Source of the DNA: Chiua virens
Lineage: Eukaryota > Basidiomycota > Agaricomycetes > Boletales > Boletaceae
DNA length: 64,000 nt
Reading direction: 5' to 3'
NCBI GenBank assembly: GCA_019787685.1
Contig: JAHNUO010000004.1
Coordinates: forward strand, 806,001 to 870,000
This document shows, piece after piece, positions 8,108-20,062 of the stretch. Within the stretch, counting starts at the first letter, position 1; each line of letters begins with the position of its first letter. Made by a program: the position numbers and the translations under genes. The notes under the pieces are model-generated. The model did no database searches and was not told the DNA's origin. It saw only the letters and a program-made list of their open reading frames with translations.

Positions 8108-11100
8108 CCTACTAGAGGAAGGTTAAAGAGGTAAAGGGAATTGCAATAGTACAAAAGAAAATGGAGACGTACAGACTTAGAGGGAAAGGGTCACTGGTAA
8201 AGAGATTCAAAAGTGGCGGAACAGAAAGAAGGGTTGACTAAGAAACAGTAATGCTGGGAAAAGTCCAAACATTCAGCCGCTTGCCACAAACCAACACCAA
8301 TACGTGAAGTGAACACCTTTTTCACTTCATATCTAAAATATTGTCTCCCAACTTTTGACATGCCCACTTGCACGGGCTGCTTGGGTCAATTTTCTTCAAG
8401 CATGTCACTCTCGAGCCACCTGACCCAAACTCAGAACATGGTTTGCATTGCAGCACGCAACTCACTGGAACGTTCTCTTGGCCATGAGACCCGGCCAGAT
8501 ACCAATCACGATCATGATGGCATCAACCACCTGTAAGCCTTTGATGACATGGATCATGGTAGCATCTATGGAACCAGTGAATTTAGATCACCATTTGACA
8601 GGCCAGATGATGAGGAACCATTATACAATGATGACAGTGATGAGAACAGGTCAAGATACTCACCTCAGGCTGACTCAGAAGGGCGAGGCAACAGTCCCAC
8701 CATGACCAGTGAAGATGGCTTTGATGACCATGACCTCTTTGATTTCGAAGATGGTTGGGAGGCTCCAGCCATGCACCCATACTCAGATCCACTGGACTTG
8801 GAGATGGACGTAGAGATGACAGACCCTTTAGAACAAGAGGTCAGCTTCAATGGGGATGAAAGTACCAATTGTCAGACTCATGCAGCCTTGCAACAAACTC
8901 AAGGAAAGTGTACGCTTGTCGATCACTATCCTGGCAACGCAGCAGGCCGCCCCATATCCACTCAGGCTCCACATACACCCAATGCAAACTGGCGCTATAC
9001 AGAACAACTTGAATCATGTCAAGTGGATGCTCTGAGTGAGAACCCGTACTGGCCATTTACTTCGCAGCTTGACTGGGAGGTTGCACGCTGAGCGAAGATG
9101 CATGGGCCAGGATCAACGGCAGTATCTGAACTTTTTGGTATCAATGGCGTAAGTTTGGCGACAGAGCTTCCATATCAGTAAAACTAATCGAAACCAAACC
9201 TTGTTTATCCAACTCAGGTTGCAAGCCGTCTTGGTCTCTCATATACCAATGCACGTGAGCTCAACAAGATTATCAATAAGAAGATCCCCCACACACGACC
9301 CCAATTTCGGTGTGAGGAGATTGTTGTTGCTGGAGAAGCTTTTGATGTATACATCCGCGACATCCTTGAATGCGTTAGGTCACTCTTTGGAGACCCCGAG
9401 TTTGCATCACACCTTTTACTTTGTCCCAAATGCCACTTTACAGATTTGACAAGGGAGGAAAATGCCTACTTGGACATGAATACTGGAACATGGTGGTGGG
9501 AGACCCAGGTATGACTTGCTTACCACGATTGTGATGCTTACCAAGTAATTGCTATAGCAAAAAATTGAGTCAACGAAACCTGGTGCAACCATTGTCCCCA
9601 TCATCATCTCGTCTGACAAAACCCAACTTACAATGTTCCGAAACAAGTGTGCTTACCCTGTGTACTTGACCATCGGAAACCTACTGAAGGATATAAGGAG
9701 AAAACCCTCCCGGGGGGGGCAAATATTACTTGCTTACCTACCTGTGACTTGCCTCAAACACGTTACGAATCAGGCCGCACGACGAAGGATGCTTGCAAAT
9801 CTGTTCCACGCTTGCATGAGCCACATCCTTGAACCATTGAAAACAGCGGGGGTGGATGGAGTGCTGATGATGGGTGGCGATGGTGTCATGCGGAGGGTTC
9901 ACCCAATCCTTGCGGTATTTATTGGCAACTATCCTGAACAGGTACTTGTTTGCTGTTGCAAGACCGGCAATTGTCCAAAGTGTGTTGTCGAATGGGATGA
10001 AATTGGCAAGTCCAAGGATCCTGGTCCCCTTCATGACCTTGATTCCATTCTTTCTGTGCTGGGCGAGCTGGATAATGGGCCTCTCGCATTTGCACAAGCC
10101 TGCCAGGAAGCAGGTATCAAGCCCATTATCCGCCCCTTCTGGCAGGACTTACCTTTTGTCAATATTTACCTCTCGATTACGCCCGACATCCTCCACCAAC
10201 TATACCAAGGTGTAATGAAGCACCTTATTGCTTGGATCAAGACTATCTATGGTTCCACTGAGTTGGATGCACGGTGCCATCGGCTCCCTCCCAATCATGG
10301 TGTCCGTCTCTTTACTAATGGCATTTCAAAACTCTATCGGGTCAGTGGCAAGGAACACGCTGACATTTGCCGAATCCTACCTGGGTTGATCTTTGGGATC
10401 CCGCTTCGGAATGGTTTCCTGTCACAATGCCTCACTCGTGCAGTTTGGGCGCTGCTTGACTTCCTGTACTTGGTGCAATATCCCATGCACACATCGTCAA
10501 CACTGATACTTCTCCAAGGTGCTCTGAGGCGATTTCATGACAACAAAGCCATCTTCGTTGACCTTGGTGTACGATCACACTTCAAACTTCCAAAACTTCA
10601 TGCGCTAAGCCACTATGTCGACTCGATTAAGCTCTTTGGCATGACAGACAACTATGATACTCAATACTCCGAGCGGCTCCACATTGAATTCACAAAGGAT
10701 GCGTACCATGCAACAAATCACAAGGACGAGTTCCCACAGATGACGCTCTGGTTGGAACAGAAAGAGAAGGTTCAATGACATGAGGCATACATTGCTTGGG
10801 TATCAGGTGGCCGTCCCTCACCCAAATCAATAACTCCAGCAGCTCGTGACGGCCAGCCCGGAGCGCCTACCAATAGTACCGCAGAATCCCATGTTCGTAT
10901 CACCAAAACCCCATCCGTGAGGGCTGTCTCATTCAGCTTGTTGGTAACAAACTACAGTGCAACGTACTTCCGAGATGCGCTTGCCCGGTACATTGTCGCA
11001 TGTCGTGATCCTTCTCTATCTACTCTCGAAGTAGAGAGACAGTCGGCAAGTATCTATTTTCGCTTTTCATTGGTTCAAGTCTTTCACAAGATCAAATTCA

Positions 11101-11669
11101 TAATCCAAGATCCATCGTCGCCCATGCTAGACTCAAGCTCCGTAGACGTCGCCCATGTCAAACCAGCATCAAAAGACAACCAAGGCCAGACCATCCCTGG
11201 CCGGTTTGACACAGTCTTGGTTCGTAACCACACCAGTCACGACGAAAGCTTGCCATTGCCAGTGATCGGGGTGCACAGTAAGCTTCTACTATTTCCACAC
11301 ATTCAAAGTTCCAAGCAATACTGATATTGGCGCTAGATTATCAGGTTGCGCAACTTCATGCTGTGTTTCAAATCTGCAAGAAAGATATGGCTGCGCTGTT
11401 CCCATCAACGACCAAACACCCTGGTTACCTTGCCTACGTCGAATGGTTCACACTGTTTGGACAAATGGATCCAAATATACAACTATACCACGTTTCTCGC
11501 TCTGTTCAGCAGGGACAACGGCTCGCAAGTGTAATCGATGTTGAGAAGATTTGTCGTACATGCCATCTTTTCCCTAACTTTGGATCAGCAGTTCCTTGTG
11601 AATGGAAAAGTAGCGATGTCCTTGACCGCACAGCTTCATTTTTGGTTAATCCATTTGTTGATCGGAATA

Positions 11670-11692
11670 CAGTACACTTTGTCATAATGCAT
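11670..11692 (+). repeat. left TIR of the pogo element
   Basis: This is the 23-bp terminal inverted repeat partner of 14303-14325, with one mismatch (T versus A at TIR position 16). Confidence 0.93.
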
Positions 11693-12034
11693 GCGAGTTG
11701 CGCTGGCCATTTCCTCATGCAAAACAAGATATATGTAAAACTACATTGTGACATTTGTGACAGTTTTGTGACAATTTCCGCAGTCGACGCATGCATACTA
11801 CTTGCCCCAACAGCTGCTCAGTGTCGTTTGCCTCGCATTCTGCAACTCCTCACCACACATTGCCCCACGAAGCATACAAAGTTGACGGAGTAACTCCAGA
11901 GAGGTGCTTGCATTACTTCGTGTCATACAACCTTTCTCAAGTCTCTCGCAGAGCTGGATGATCTCGGAATGTGGCATAGGTGCCACTGTAGGTTGGATGT
12001 CTTCTTCGTCAGAGTCGTTCTCAATTATCTCACT

Positions 12035-13912
12035 TCACTCAATAGCCATTCTGTGCCGGACCTCTGCAACAATGGCTGCATCACCTTCAAACTGATACAT
12101 CCTCTGCCCGACTTCCACTTCTCCCTTTGGTGCAAGAAACTCGTCGACAGACACTGGTATTCCAAGAATTTGCTTGAGATCCTTTAAATGCTGAATGGAA
12201 TCTTCAAGGTCTTTTTCAGCAGCTATGAGCTGTGACGATTGGTGCGACAAGGCAGGGATTTTTATTGTGAGCCCAGTCCGGTGGGTAGCTGCAGTAGCAA
12301 GTTTCTCGATGGCCATTGATGCTTGTGCAGCATCACCTTCTGCATCCATGACGGCCCTGAGAGCAGGCCTCCAATGCTCATCTACATATGAACTCCCAAG
12401 GAGTACTTGGAGTTGAGTTTCAGCAGCCGGAAGTGAGAAACCATCATTTGTAGCGAAATCACGGAGGATACTCCAGGCCTGCAGATTGGCGTGAGTTGGG
12501 TGGGATGTTGGCGCCTGGGATGGATCACCAGAATCAGCTTGGATTCCTGTATGTTTCCAACAGTGTTGGACGATTTCAGGCTTGACCATATCCCAAGCTT
12601 CTTTTGCCATGAGCATTGCCTCTCGAATATCAATTTTGTAGACATCGCGTTCACCTGCCTCATCTAGGTCTATTGCACATTTGCAAAATGCACGATGATA
12701 CAATGCTTTGAAGCATCAGATCACGCCGGCGTCAAGTGGTTGGACAAATGATGTGAGCTTTGGCTCAAAATACTCAAGCTGGATATGACGTGGTTTGTAG
12801 GCGATCATGTGTCCAGAGAAGTTGTCGATAAGAAGACAAATGAAACGCTGCTGGGCACCCATCTTGACATCAAGCATCTTAACCCACCTGAGTTCCGTAA
12901 GCCAGCAACACTCTTATGAGTATAGACCACTTACTCTTTGAATAGTTCTGCTGTCATCCAAGCGTTCGTGTTGTGATGGTAATAGAATCCACATGACTGC
13001 GGTGTCTTGTTACCAAAAGCCCTTGGTTTCTTTGCTCGACCAATGTAGAACAGTGGTAGCTTTTCGCTCCCATCTGCATTTGTAGCGAGTCCAACGGTAA
13101 TCCGGAACTTGTCCTTTTTCTTTCCACTCATCTGCTTTGTTGCAAGCCCTCGATCAGGAGGTGCGCTACAAATTGGTCAGTGGTATTCATGCCGACTTAA
13201 AGGATACATTTACGCACAAGGCGAAGAAGCCAGTTTCGTCGAAGTTAAACCGATCCTTGAGCGGAAATGTCAACAAGATCTTTTGCACTCATACCCGCTC
13301 TGCCGCAACAGCTTCAATGTCAACTGATCCAGCCTCTCCATGTCTCCGATATTCTTTGATTCCGTAGGCATTGCAGAATGGAGCAATCCATCCGGCACCT
13401 GCAAGTCTACTCTCCTCTGGAACTCCAAACTCGTCCTCAAACCTCTTTCGCTTTTCCTGTAGCATTGGCCCATTTACTGTTTCTCCCTTCTCCTGCATGG
13501 ACAGCACCCACAACAACAGTGCCTTCTCGACTTCCAGACTGGTGACAATGTGAGGGCGTTTGCTAGACAATGCATTTGGATGTGACTCGACACGTTTCTC
13601 TAGTTGTTCACGATCCTTCAGTTTTCGTGAGAGGGTTGACTGCGTGAACTCTAAGGCACCTTCTTGTCGTGTCTTGAAGTGTTCAACAATGTGCTCTTGG
13701 GATACATTTGGATGAGAGTCAATGAATGCGAAGACGGTGAGCCAGTCATGTAAGGTAAGGTTTTCACACTTCAAGTTATTGGATTTGACAGGCTTTGCAG
13801 AGGTGGCAGGCCTGGGCATGCCGTTGTGGTGAAATCCCCCTGGGTCTTGTGGTTTCCGATTGTATGGTGCAGGCTTTGGTCGTGGTTTGTGCCTCTGTAG
13901 CTCAGTGGGCAT
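12035..13912 (-). pseudogene. pogo-type transposase (CENP-B HTH + DDE), two stops
   Basis: The start is probably at 13912 (MPTELQRHK). The N-terminal half holds two helix-turn-helix regions (TLHDWLTVFAFIDSHP...SQSTLSRKL, then the CENP-B/Tc5-like block KALLLWVLSMQEKG). The catalytic domain shows the three acidic residues in NFDETGF, LLIDNFSGH and VQPLDAGVI. Introns fall near 13140-13205 and 12895-12945. TGA at 13289-13291 (ERV-stop-VQKILL) and TGA at 12716-12718 (DAGVI-stop-CFKALY) both replace expected Arg codons, consistent with CGA to TGA. The C-terminal 220 residues remain open. The copy is inactive unless suppressed. Confidence 0.9.
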
Positions 13913-14302
13913 GATTGTGTACACGCAAATGAATTTTCAGAAAACAAGCCCCACTCTTAAATATTTAGCTGGTGCTGCTGTGTACGGTATGTGCTTGCGA
14001 CGGTTGGCATGGTTAATCATAATACAGCTGCTATGCCTGACTTGGACTTCTCATCAGATTTCTTCGAACCATGGGCTCTATTGTAGCATGTACATTACAA
14101 TACAGTTAAGACGGCATATTACCAGCCAGTTCATCCCCATCATTCACCTGGTAACTGTACTGCAAATATGGTATCTCACACTTCATATTCTACATCCAGA
14201 CATCATGCATTATTCATTATGCAAAATGTGTGATTTTGCCCACATACCTTTGTAGAATTACCCAAAAACCCATGCAATATGTAATTTATGCTCTACTACC
14301 AT

Positions 14303-14325
14303 ATGCATTTTGACAAAGTGTACTG
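14303..14325 (-). repeat. right TIR of the pogo element
   Basis: This is the terminal inverted repeat partner of 11670-11692. It is flanked outside by the TA duplication at 14326-14327. Confidence 0.93.
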
Positions 14326-14511
14326 TAGTTACATGACAATAGTGTAGTGGATATTCCTAATTAACTACCTTTGCAACAACTCAAAAGTAACTGAACCACG
14401 GATTAGCCATAAATATGTAGCACTGTGCATTATTACGACCACTATGCATACTTCACACATCATTATGTATGACTTAGTAATGGTTATGGCGGAAGCTTTT
14501 TCCTGATGAAG

Positions 14512-15117
14512 CGTCCGCGAGCAGAACAAATACGAAAAACTTGGTGCTGTGGGGTATGTCTGCGATAATTTTCCGTACGAATGAGTTGCAATACTAACCA
14601 CTACCAGGTATTGCTTTGGCGCTGGGATCGCCGTTCGGCTCGTTCCTTCCAAAGTTCTTGAGAGCCTTATGCTCTGTCACCCTTCTATGCTGACTAAGGC
14701 ATCCATCAAATCCATCGATGTAAGCGGTTAACTTGGGTTCGTTCATGCTGTCTCAATACATCATTTCAGGTACCGACTGCATGGGCTTGTGCAGAACGTT
14801 AGCCCGGAATTGTTTTGTATGATCTCCCATTGGCTGACGTTCTTCAACAGATGACATGTCATTCTCACAAGCTTTCCGTTTGCAGGCTGAGGCCATTTTC
14901 GCAGCGCGCGAAAATAAGACCGGATTTGTTCCGTTCGAGTTCATGGATTATGCGGGTAAGTTTTAGTTCTGGTTTATTTATTGTATAAACCAGACAATTA
15001 GGAACCGTTCACGGTTTCGCGTCTCGTCCGAACGTTGCCTATGAGGATATCAAAGCGGGCTATGAGGATAGCCTGTCACAAACAGTGGAATGGTTCCGGA
15101 AAACTTTGACTTCTTGA
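14512..15117 (+). pseudogene. dienelactone hydrolase family gene, 5' half missing
   Basis: Five joinable pieces are visible: about 14512-14553, 14608-14719, 14770-14797, 14851-14955 and 15002-15117, separated by 46-54 nt introns with phases that fit. They encode the back half of a dienelactone hydrolase: nucleophile motif GYCFGAG, then CHPSMLTKASIKSID, AEHDMSF (catalytic Asp) and GTVHGFASRP (catalytic His), ending WFRKTLTS. The 100 or so N-terminal residues are absent. Upstream sequence changes at once to the tail of the Plavaka element, so the transposon or a linked deletion probably removed them. The family hydrolyses dienelactones or related esters in aromatic catabolism. Confidence 0.85.
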
Positions 15118-15898
15118 TCCACTGGCAGGGAAGTTGCTCTTGGATTACATCTATGTACATGTATTGCTTTCCCCTCTGTCGTCGAATCGCGTCGCGTACG
15201 ATCGCACACGTGTCCTGTGCGTAGTTGCTGTGTGTGTGTATTGGAACCACTCATCAGGGTGATTGTTGCCCAGCATCTGGTGTCTCAAGGAGGTCCCAAG
15301 GATCGGATCCCATGTTCATCCCCCAGTGACTTGCGCGGATTACACATAGAACAATAGTATGTCTCTTTCCACTTTTCACACCCGGGAACACCACTGGCGA
15401 GTACTAATTAGCTGTCGGAACGACTGCTATGACCTACGCAGTTTTCAGTGTTGATGTCGAATACTAGCAATGAGCAAAAGGCTACTGATGAATCAACTGC
15501 AGTACCTATAGTATGACATCCGAGGTTCCTTTCTTAGCGGAACCCCCAGCCAACTGGGAGCTATCCCCAGGGAATCGAATGAAGATGGGTACATGACCAG
15601 TGACCGGCCTGAAGGCCTGAACACTGACTCCGTCCGTCGTGATTGTGTCAAAAAATGTTCAAGTCGTCCAAGCGTGAAGAACAATTCCACCCGGCAAAAT
15701 GTGATGGTGGAAAATTTCGAGAACGAAGTAGACAATCTTGTATAACGCATCGACTTTACTGAACAATATCTACATAGATAACGACAGAAATATGACTCTA
15801 TTGCCATGACACGGGTTGAGAGTATGGAGCAGGAACGTGTCTAGAAGAGCAATTGCAAGAGAATGCTGCGGAAAAAGGACAAGGGTTTGGCTGCCGCG
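15118..15898. other. gene-free spacer
   Basis: I see no convincing coding region. The spacer separates the 3' end of the dienelactone hydrolase remnant from the 3' end of the permease gene, so the two are convergent. Confidence 0.5.
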
Positions 15899-17545
15899 TC
15901 AGGGCAAGGACGAAATGGTACACTCTGCAGCACTGCTACCGTGATCAGTATCACTCTCATCAGCATCTTTCTCCTTCCCGATTCCATGAGTTGGGGGCCC
16001 ATGGTAATGTCGATGTGCGCTCAGCACGTACCACAGCCCAGTAATTACCACTACACCTATAGTGACCGGTGCTGCATAGTTCATGTTGAGTGCCGTGACA
16101 GGCAACAACGTGGGGAGCGAAAAGATCACTGAGATGAACAATATCCACAGGATAGTCCAGATATTGACAAACGTCCCAAGCCAGCCGTTGCCCAAAGTGA
16201 ATGGTCCTGGTTTGAAATTGACTTCTGGATGGGAATGGAAGAGGCGTCGGAAGAGAATAGGAAGGACGTAGGAGAGGTCCAAGGAGACGGCTGCCATGGC
16301 AAAGATGGCATTAGCAGCGGCGGGGCTGGCAAGAAAAAGTAGGGCCGGAAGTACAGCGACAAAGACTGTGAGCCAGATCGCTCGCAGAGGGGTTTTCGTA
16401 GCGTCGGTGACGTGTCCGAAGAATCTACCGTCTGGAATACCGCCATCGCGGCTGAATGCGTAGAGGGCGCGAGATGTCGCTTGTGTAGATTGCACCCCGA
16501 TGTAAAAGGTGTTCAAACAGATAACAACCCAGATAAAGAGGGACAGGCGATTCCCCAATCGCAAAAGCAATATTGCGAGGAATGCAGATCCCGTTGGGCC
16601 AGGAAGGTCAGCGAACGGTCCCGAGCAGAGAACCAGTACGACGTTGATGAGCCAACCGAAAATAACGGAAGTAGTCACGGCAGTCATGATGGCTGTGGGT
16701 GCGATCCACGAAGCATGGCGAAGCTCCTCGCAAATATGGCCCGTGGTGTCAAACCCGGTGAGGGTCCACAGGACACTGAGCATCCCAAGAAGAAAACTGA
16801 GCCCATCGTTCCACCCTCCCGTTCCGTTGATAAGCCCATCTGCCCCAAAGACATATGATGCAGCATGCATCTCGGATCGTGGAGTCATCGCCAAAGGCAG
16901 AATAATAATAAGCAGAACTGCAGCGATGTTGATGAACACGGCCGAACTGGCGAAAAGGGCAAGATGTCGGGTCCTGAGTGAGTTGAGCATGCCGTGGATG
17001 AAGAGAAGCCCGATGGTTACTCCCACAACTTTTGCTGGGGTGATCGTATACGCTCCGTGTGTGGATAGTGATACCGCGGAAAGTATCATGCTGGCCAGAC
17101 CAGATTCGACGGATGTAAGGCCTGAAATCAGACCCAAGAGGTTGAGCCAGCCCACAATCCAACCCACCTGTAGAATGGTTTGTTAGCATACGATCGGTAA
17201 CGACTCGAGAGAGGATGGACGGACCCTTGCACGATACTTTTTGGGGCACAAGAAAGCTGAAGCACCATAAAGCCCTCCGCAGGTTGGATACGCGCTGACG
17301 ATCTCAGCAATGCAGCTTGCTAGAGCAATGGAACTGACCCCCCCTAGAAGCCAGCACCACGTCACGGATGCAGGTCCTCCGAGGAGCATGGGCGTATTGA
17401 AGCTGATGGCGATGCTCGCACTTACACCGATGCCGCCCAACGCGAAACCGATTGTAGAAAGGGCAGAGAAGTCGCGCTGAAAGGAAGGAATGTACCCCAA
17501 AGCACGTATTGCGTCGTCGTCTTGTCTGTCATCAATGTGATCCAT
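15899..17545 (-). CDS. APC-family amino acid/GABA/choline-type permease
   Basis: There are two exons, 17238-17545 and 15899-17167, with a 70-nt intron (GTATCG...CTACAG). The start at 17545 gives MDHIDDRQDDDAIRALGYIP, the usual short acidic N-terminus before RDFSALSTIGFALGGIG. The rest has about 12 hydrophobic segments typical of the APC superfamily, with the first-helix motif (SIAISFNTPMLLGGP), GFDTTGHICEEL and SRDGGIPDGRFFG of the fungal UGA4/HNM1 group. It is likely a plasma-membrane importer of GABA, choline or a related amine; the substrate cannot be fixed. It is divergent from the amidohydrolase at 18354, suggesting a shared promoter and use of a nitrogen source. Confidence 0.9.
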
Positions 17546-18353
17546 TTTCACTCGTAGGTGGGGTTGGGTGAGCCTGAGACACTGGCAAGCCACTCATCCA
17601 TCCATGATTTATATGATGGGGAGTCACTCACCAATAGTGTCGTAAAATCAGGAACAAATGAAGATCGCTGAGTCGGAGGAATCATTCCGATCCCAACAGG
17701 TATCACGAATATACACCAACGGGGCTACTTGGACACTTTTCCGTGTGGCGGGCTACCCGGAAATGCCGGTTTTCATTTGTGACGAACTGGAGTTATCACG
17801 CTGTCAATTCACAGTGTTAACTGGTCCATCTGCGAGTCGGAATGGAGAACCTCTCGGGCTGCGGCGCCATCCAACGGCTGGATGGATTTGGCAGGAAGTG
17901 ACCGACAACTGAATTTTCCTGGCAGCCTGAGCGAGGGAGAATAGGGCTGGCCGATCGCAAATTGCGCGATAATTATCTCTTCATCTCATAGAGAAAATGA
18001 ATGCTGCAAACAAACAGTAATAAAGGTTGGTGTTGTAACCTGAGCTCACCTCGGTCAGTCGGTGACTCGGTGTACCGATTCTAATACAACCATGGCAGTG
18101 ACTCAGGCTACTATCGCTGAGTCGTATAGCGGTAGTAGTGCCAAGTTCTTGAAGATACTAGTTGTTGCTAGCAACTTTGGGTCTAGCCCGACGGCCTCTG
18201 CCTATAAGAGCTGGCAGTGAATTCGTAAGTAGGAGGCCACGCTAATCAGTAGCGTGTACTCGGAGTCGACCAACTGAGCCCGAGTCGGTGACGCGGTGCC
18301 ACACGCTCCTTCGCAAGTTCCCACTCACTAGCACTGGATCTGCCATTCACACC
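17546..18353. promoter_or_regulatory. bidirectional promoter region, permease and amidohydrolase
   Basis: The 0.8-kb spacer lies between divergent starts. It contains GATAA-type words (for example GCGATAATTATC near 17970, both orientations), which would suit GATA-factor nitrogen control. This is a suggestion only, as such words are short. Confidence 0.35.
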
Positions 18354-20062
18354 ATGCAACCTGCCACGATGGAGTCGGATGAGGAGCGGTTACTCATAAC
18401 CAACGTCCACTTGGCTTATGAAGATGGAAATCTGGCAAAACAGCCGTGGGATGTCGAGTGTCTCAACGGAATTGTACTTGACATCGTTCCCGCCAATAAC
18501 CAAGCTGTCAGTGGGCCTCGCTCGACAGCGGTGGATCGCTTAGACTCGAGATGTACCGTCATTCATGGGAACGGCGGTACCCTTTTACCATCGTGAGCAA
18601 CTTTATGAGCACGTACGATTTGTGAAATTCAAGTCTTCAAAAAGCCTGTGTCACGCGCACATTCACCTGGACAAATGCTTCATTATCGAGCAGTGCGATC
18701 CGCTCGTGACAGGGTAAGCGCTCGGCAGGGTTACACTCCTCGTCACTGACAGGTCTCGATCCCGTTTGTTTCATCCTTTTGAATCTTAAGCACGCTTCCC
18801 GAGGCATTACAGGTGACCAACAAGGCCAAGGCTAAGTTCCCGGACAGTTTAGAAGATCTATATGCGCGGGCTACGCGACTCGTGCGCCAGAGTGTGGAAG
18901 CAGGTGTCACAGACATCCGGGCATACGTCGAAATCGATACAACCGTTGGTATGGTATGTTTAGATACTGGACTGAGAGTCAAGTCGGAGTGGAAAGGCGT
19001 ATGCGATATTCAAATTGTTGGTAGGTAATCGTGATGTGACTGTCACCGCGCTGCACTGAAGTCTAATTTCCCGCATTCCTACAGCATTCGCCCAGGAAGC
19101 ATTGTATTCCTCCGCAACCGCCAATGCAGCAGGGGATAATTTCAGACTACTCCAAACTGCTCTCGCTCGAGATGGTATATCCGTTGTCGGGTCTGCGCCG
19201 TGGGTCGAACCATCCAAGGAGTATGCACACAGGAACATCGCACACATTCTCAAACTAGCTCAGGACTTCGGTCTTCACGCCGATTTTCACCTGGATTACA
19301 ACCTCGATGTCAATATAGAACCCATGGTATGGGAAACGCTCCATCAGATGAGGCAAGTAGGATGGTCGAAAGTCAGTGCTGGGACTCGACGTGTTACTAT
19401 CGGACACGCTACGAGACTTGGAATGTTCTCTGCAGAGGAGTGGTCGAGACTGCGCACTGAATTGGTGGAACTTCCCCTGGAAATTGTCGCCCTGCCCCAA
19501 AGTGACATTTATATGATGGGTCGATCGAGTGGAGATGGAACTCAAGGGGTTGTACTGGCGAATCGGACCCTAGATGTTACCAGGATCTGGCGAGAACACA
19601 GCATCCATGTTGCACTGAGCGTGAATAACGTGGAGAATGCATTCACACCTCAAGGATACCTCGATCCGCTGACCCTGGCGTGTCTGGAAGTTGGCTTATT
19701 CCAAGTCGGAACCGAGGTAGGGTGGCGGGAACTTTTGGTGCGTTCTTAAAAGTTTGGTTTTCCGCTCGAGCTGAATCGATCGGCACGGTAAGCGGGCAGT
19801 GACCGTCACGTCGAAGGAGGCGATTGGGGTAATGAGGAATGGTAATCTCTCTGCCAGTGGAGAGAACACTGGTGACAGTCTCGTGCCATTCATTGGGGGA
19901 CCCGCGGACTTCGTCTTGATACATGAGGCAAGAGGCTGGCAGTCCGCAGTATTGAGTCCAAGTTTCGATAGGACCACGGTGTATGGTGGCAAGGAGGTGG
20001 CTAGGCGAAGAGCATCTAGCTGGACTACTCTTGATGGAATGGATACTATGACTAGGCAATGA
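18354..20062 (+). CDS. metal-dependent amidohydrolase, cytosine-deaminase-like
   Basis: Five exons join in phase: 18354-18592, 18645-18713, 18791-19020, 19085-19741, 19800-20062, giving 485 residues. The metal-binding motif CHAHIHLDK is near residue 82. Later come HADFHLDYN and TIGHATRL (further metal/active-site His), LSVNNVENAFTPQGYLDP and the C-terminal barrel-closing segment ADFVLIHEARGWQSAVL. This is the amidohydrolase family that deaminates or hydrolyses cyclic or amide nitrogen compounds. The last intron uses a weak donor (GTTCTT at 19742) but keeps the frame and joins LLV to TVTSKEAIGV. The divergent permease suggests uptake and breakdown of one nitrogen compound. Confidence 0.85.

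Larger units (their letters stand above)
11670..14325 (-). mobile_element. pogo/Tigger-type DNA transposon with TIRs and TA duplication
   Basis: The left end (11670) reads CAGTACACTTTGTCATAATGCAT. The reverse complement of the right end (14325) reads CAGTACACTTTGTCAAAATGCAT, so 22 of 23 positions match. TA is present at 11668-11669 and 14326-14327, as expected for Tc1/mariner-pogo insertion. The 2,656-bp element encodes one transposase on the minus strand. It interrupts the Plavaka transposase ORF. The flanks join back into one frame when the element and one TA are removed, so the insertion is precise and younger than the Plavaka copy. Confidence 0.95.
8360..14347 (+). pseudogene. Plavaka (CACTA-type) transposase, with stops and split by pogo
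   Basis: The start at 8360 gives a C2H2-like finger (CTGC...H) and an acidic linker, then the Plavaka transposase core: TWWWETQ (near 9505), SDKTQL, VYLTIGNLLKDIRRKPS, CPKCVVEWDEIG and ITPDILHQLYQGVMKHL. The C-terminal part reads YVEWFTLFGQMDP to FVNPFVDRN. Introns fall near 9150-9217, 9510-9555 and 11281-11325. Premature stops: TGA at 9089-9091 where Trp is expected (VAR-W-AKMHGPG), and TGA at 10776-10778 where Arg is expected (KVQ-R-HEAYIAW). A TAA near 8536 is either a stop or a very short intron. The pogo element sits between Asn and Ser codons; without it the frame ends eight codons later at TAG 14345-14347. I could not define the element's TIRs. Confidence 0.85.

Noticed and set aside
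8305..8329. TGAAGTGAA/TTCACTTCA 9-bp inverted repeat as a transposon end
   Set aside because: It is a short hairpin upstream of the Plavaka start with no partner at the other end and no target duplication.
14350..14511. Plavaka right terminal inverted repeat
   Set aside because: I searched by eye for a match to 8110-8360 and found none good enough to define the element's ends.
18951..18990. GTATGT in the amidohydrolase as an intron donor
   Set aside because: Reading through keeps the frame and gives the expected VGMVCLDTGLRVKSEWKG segment.
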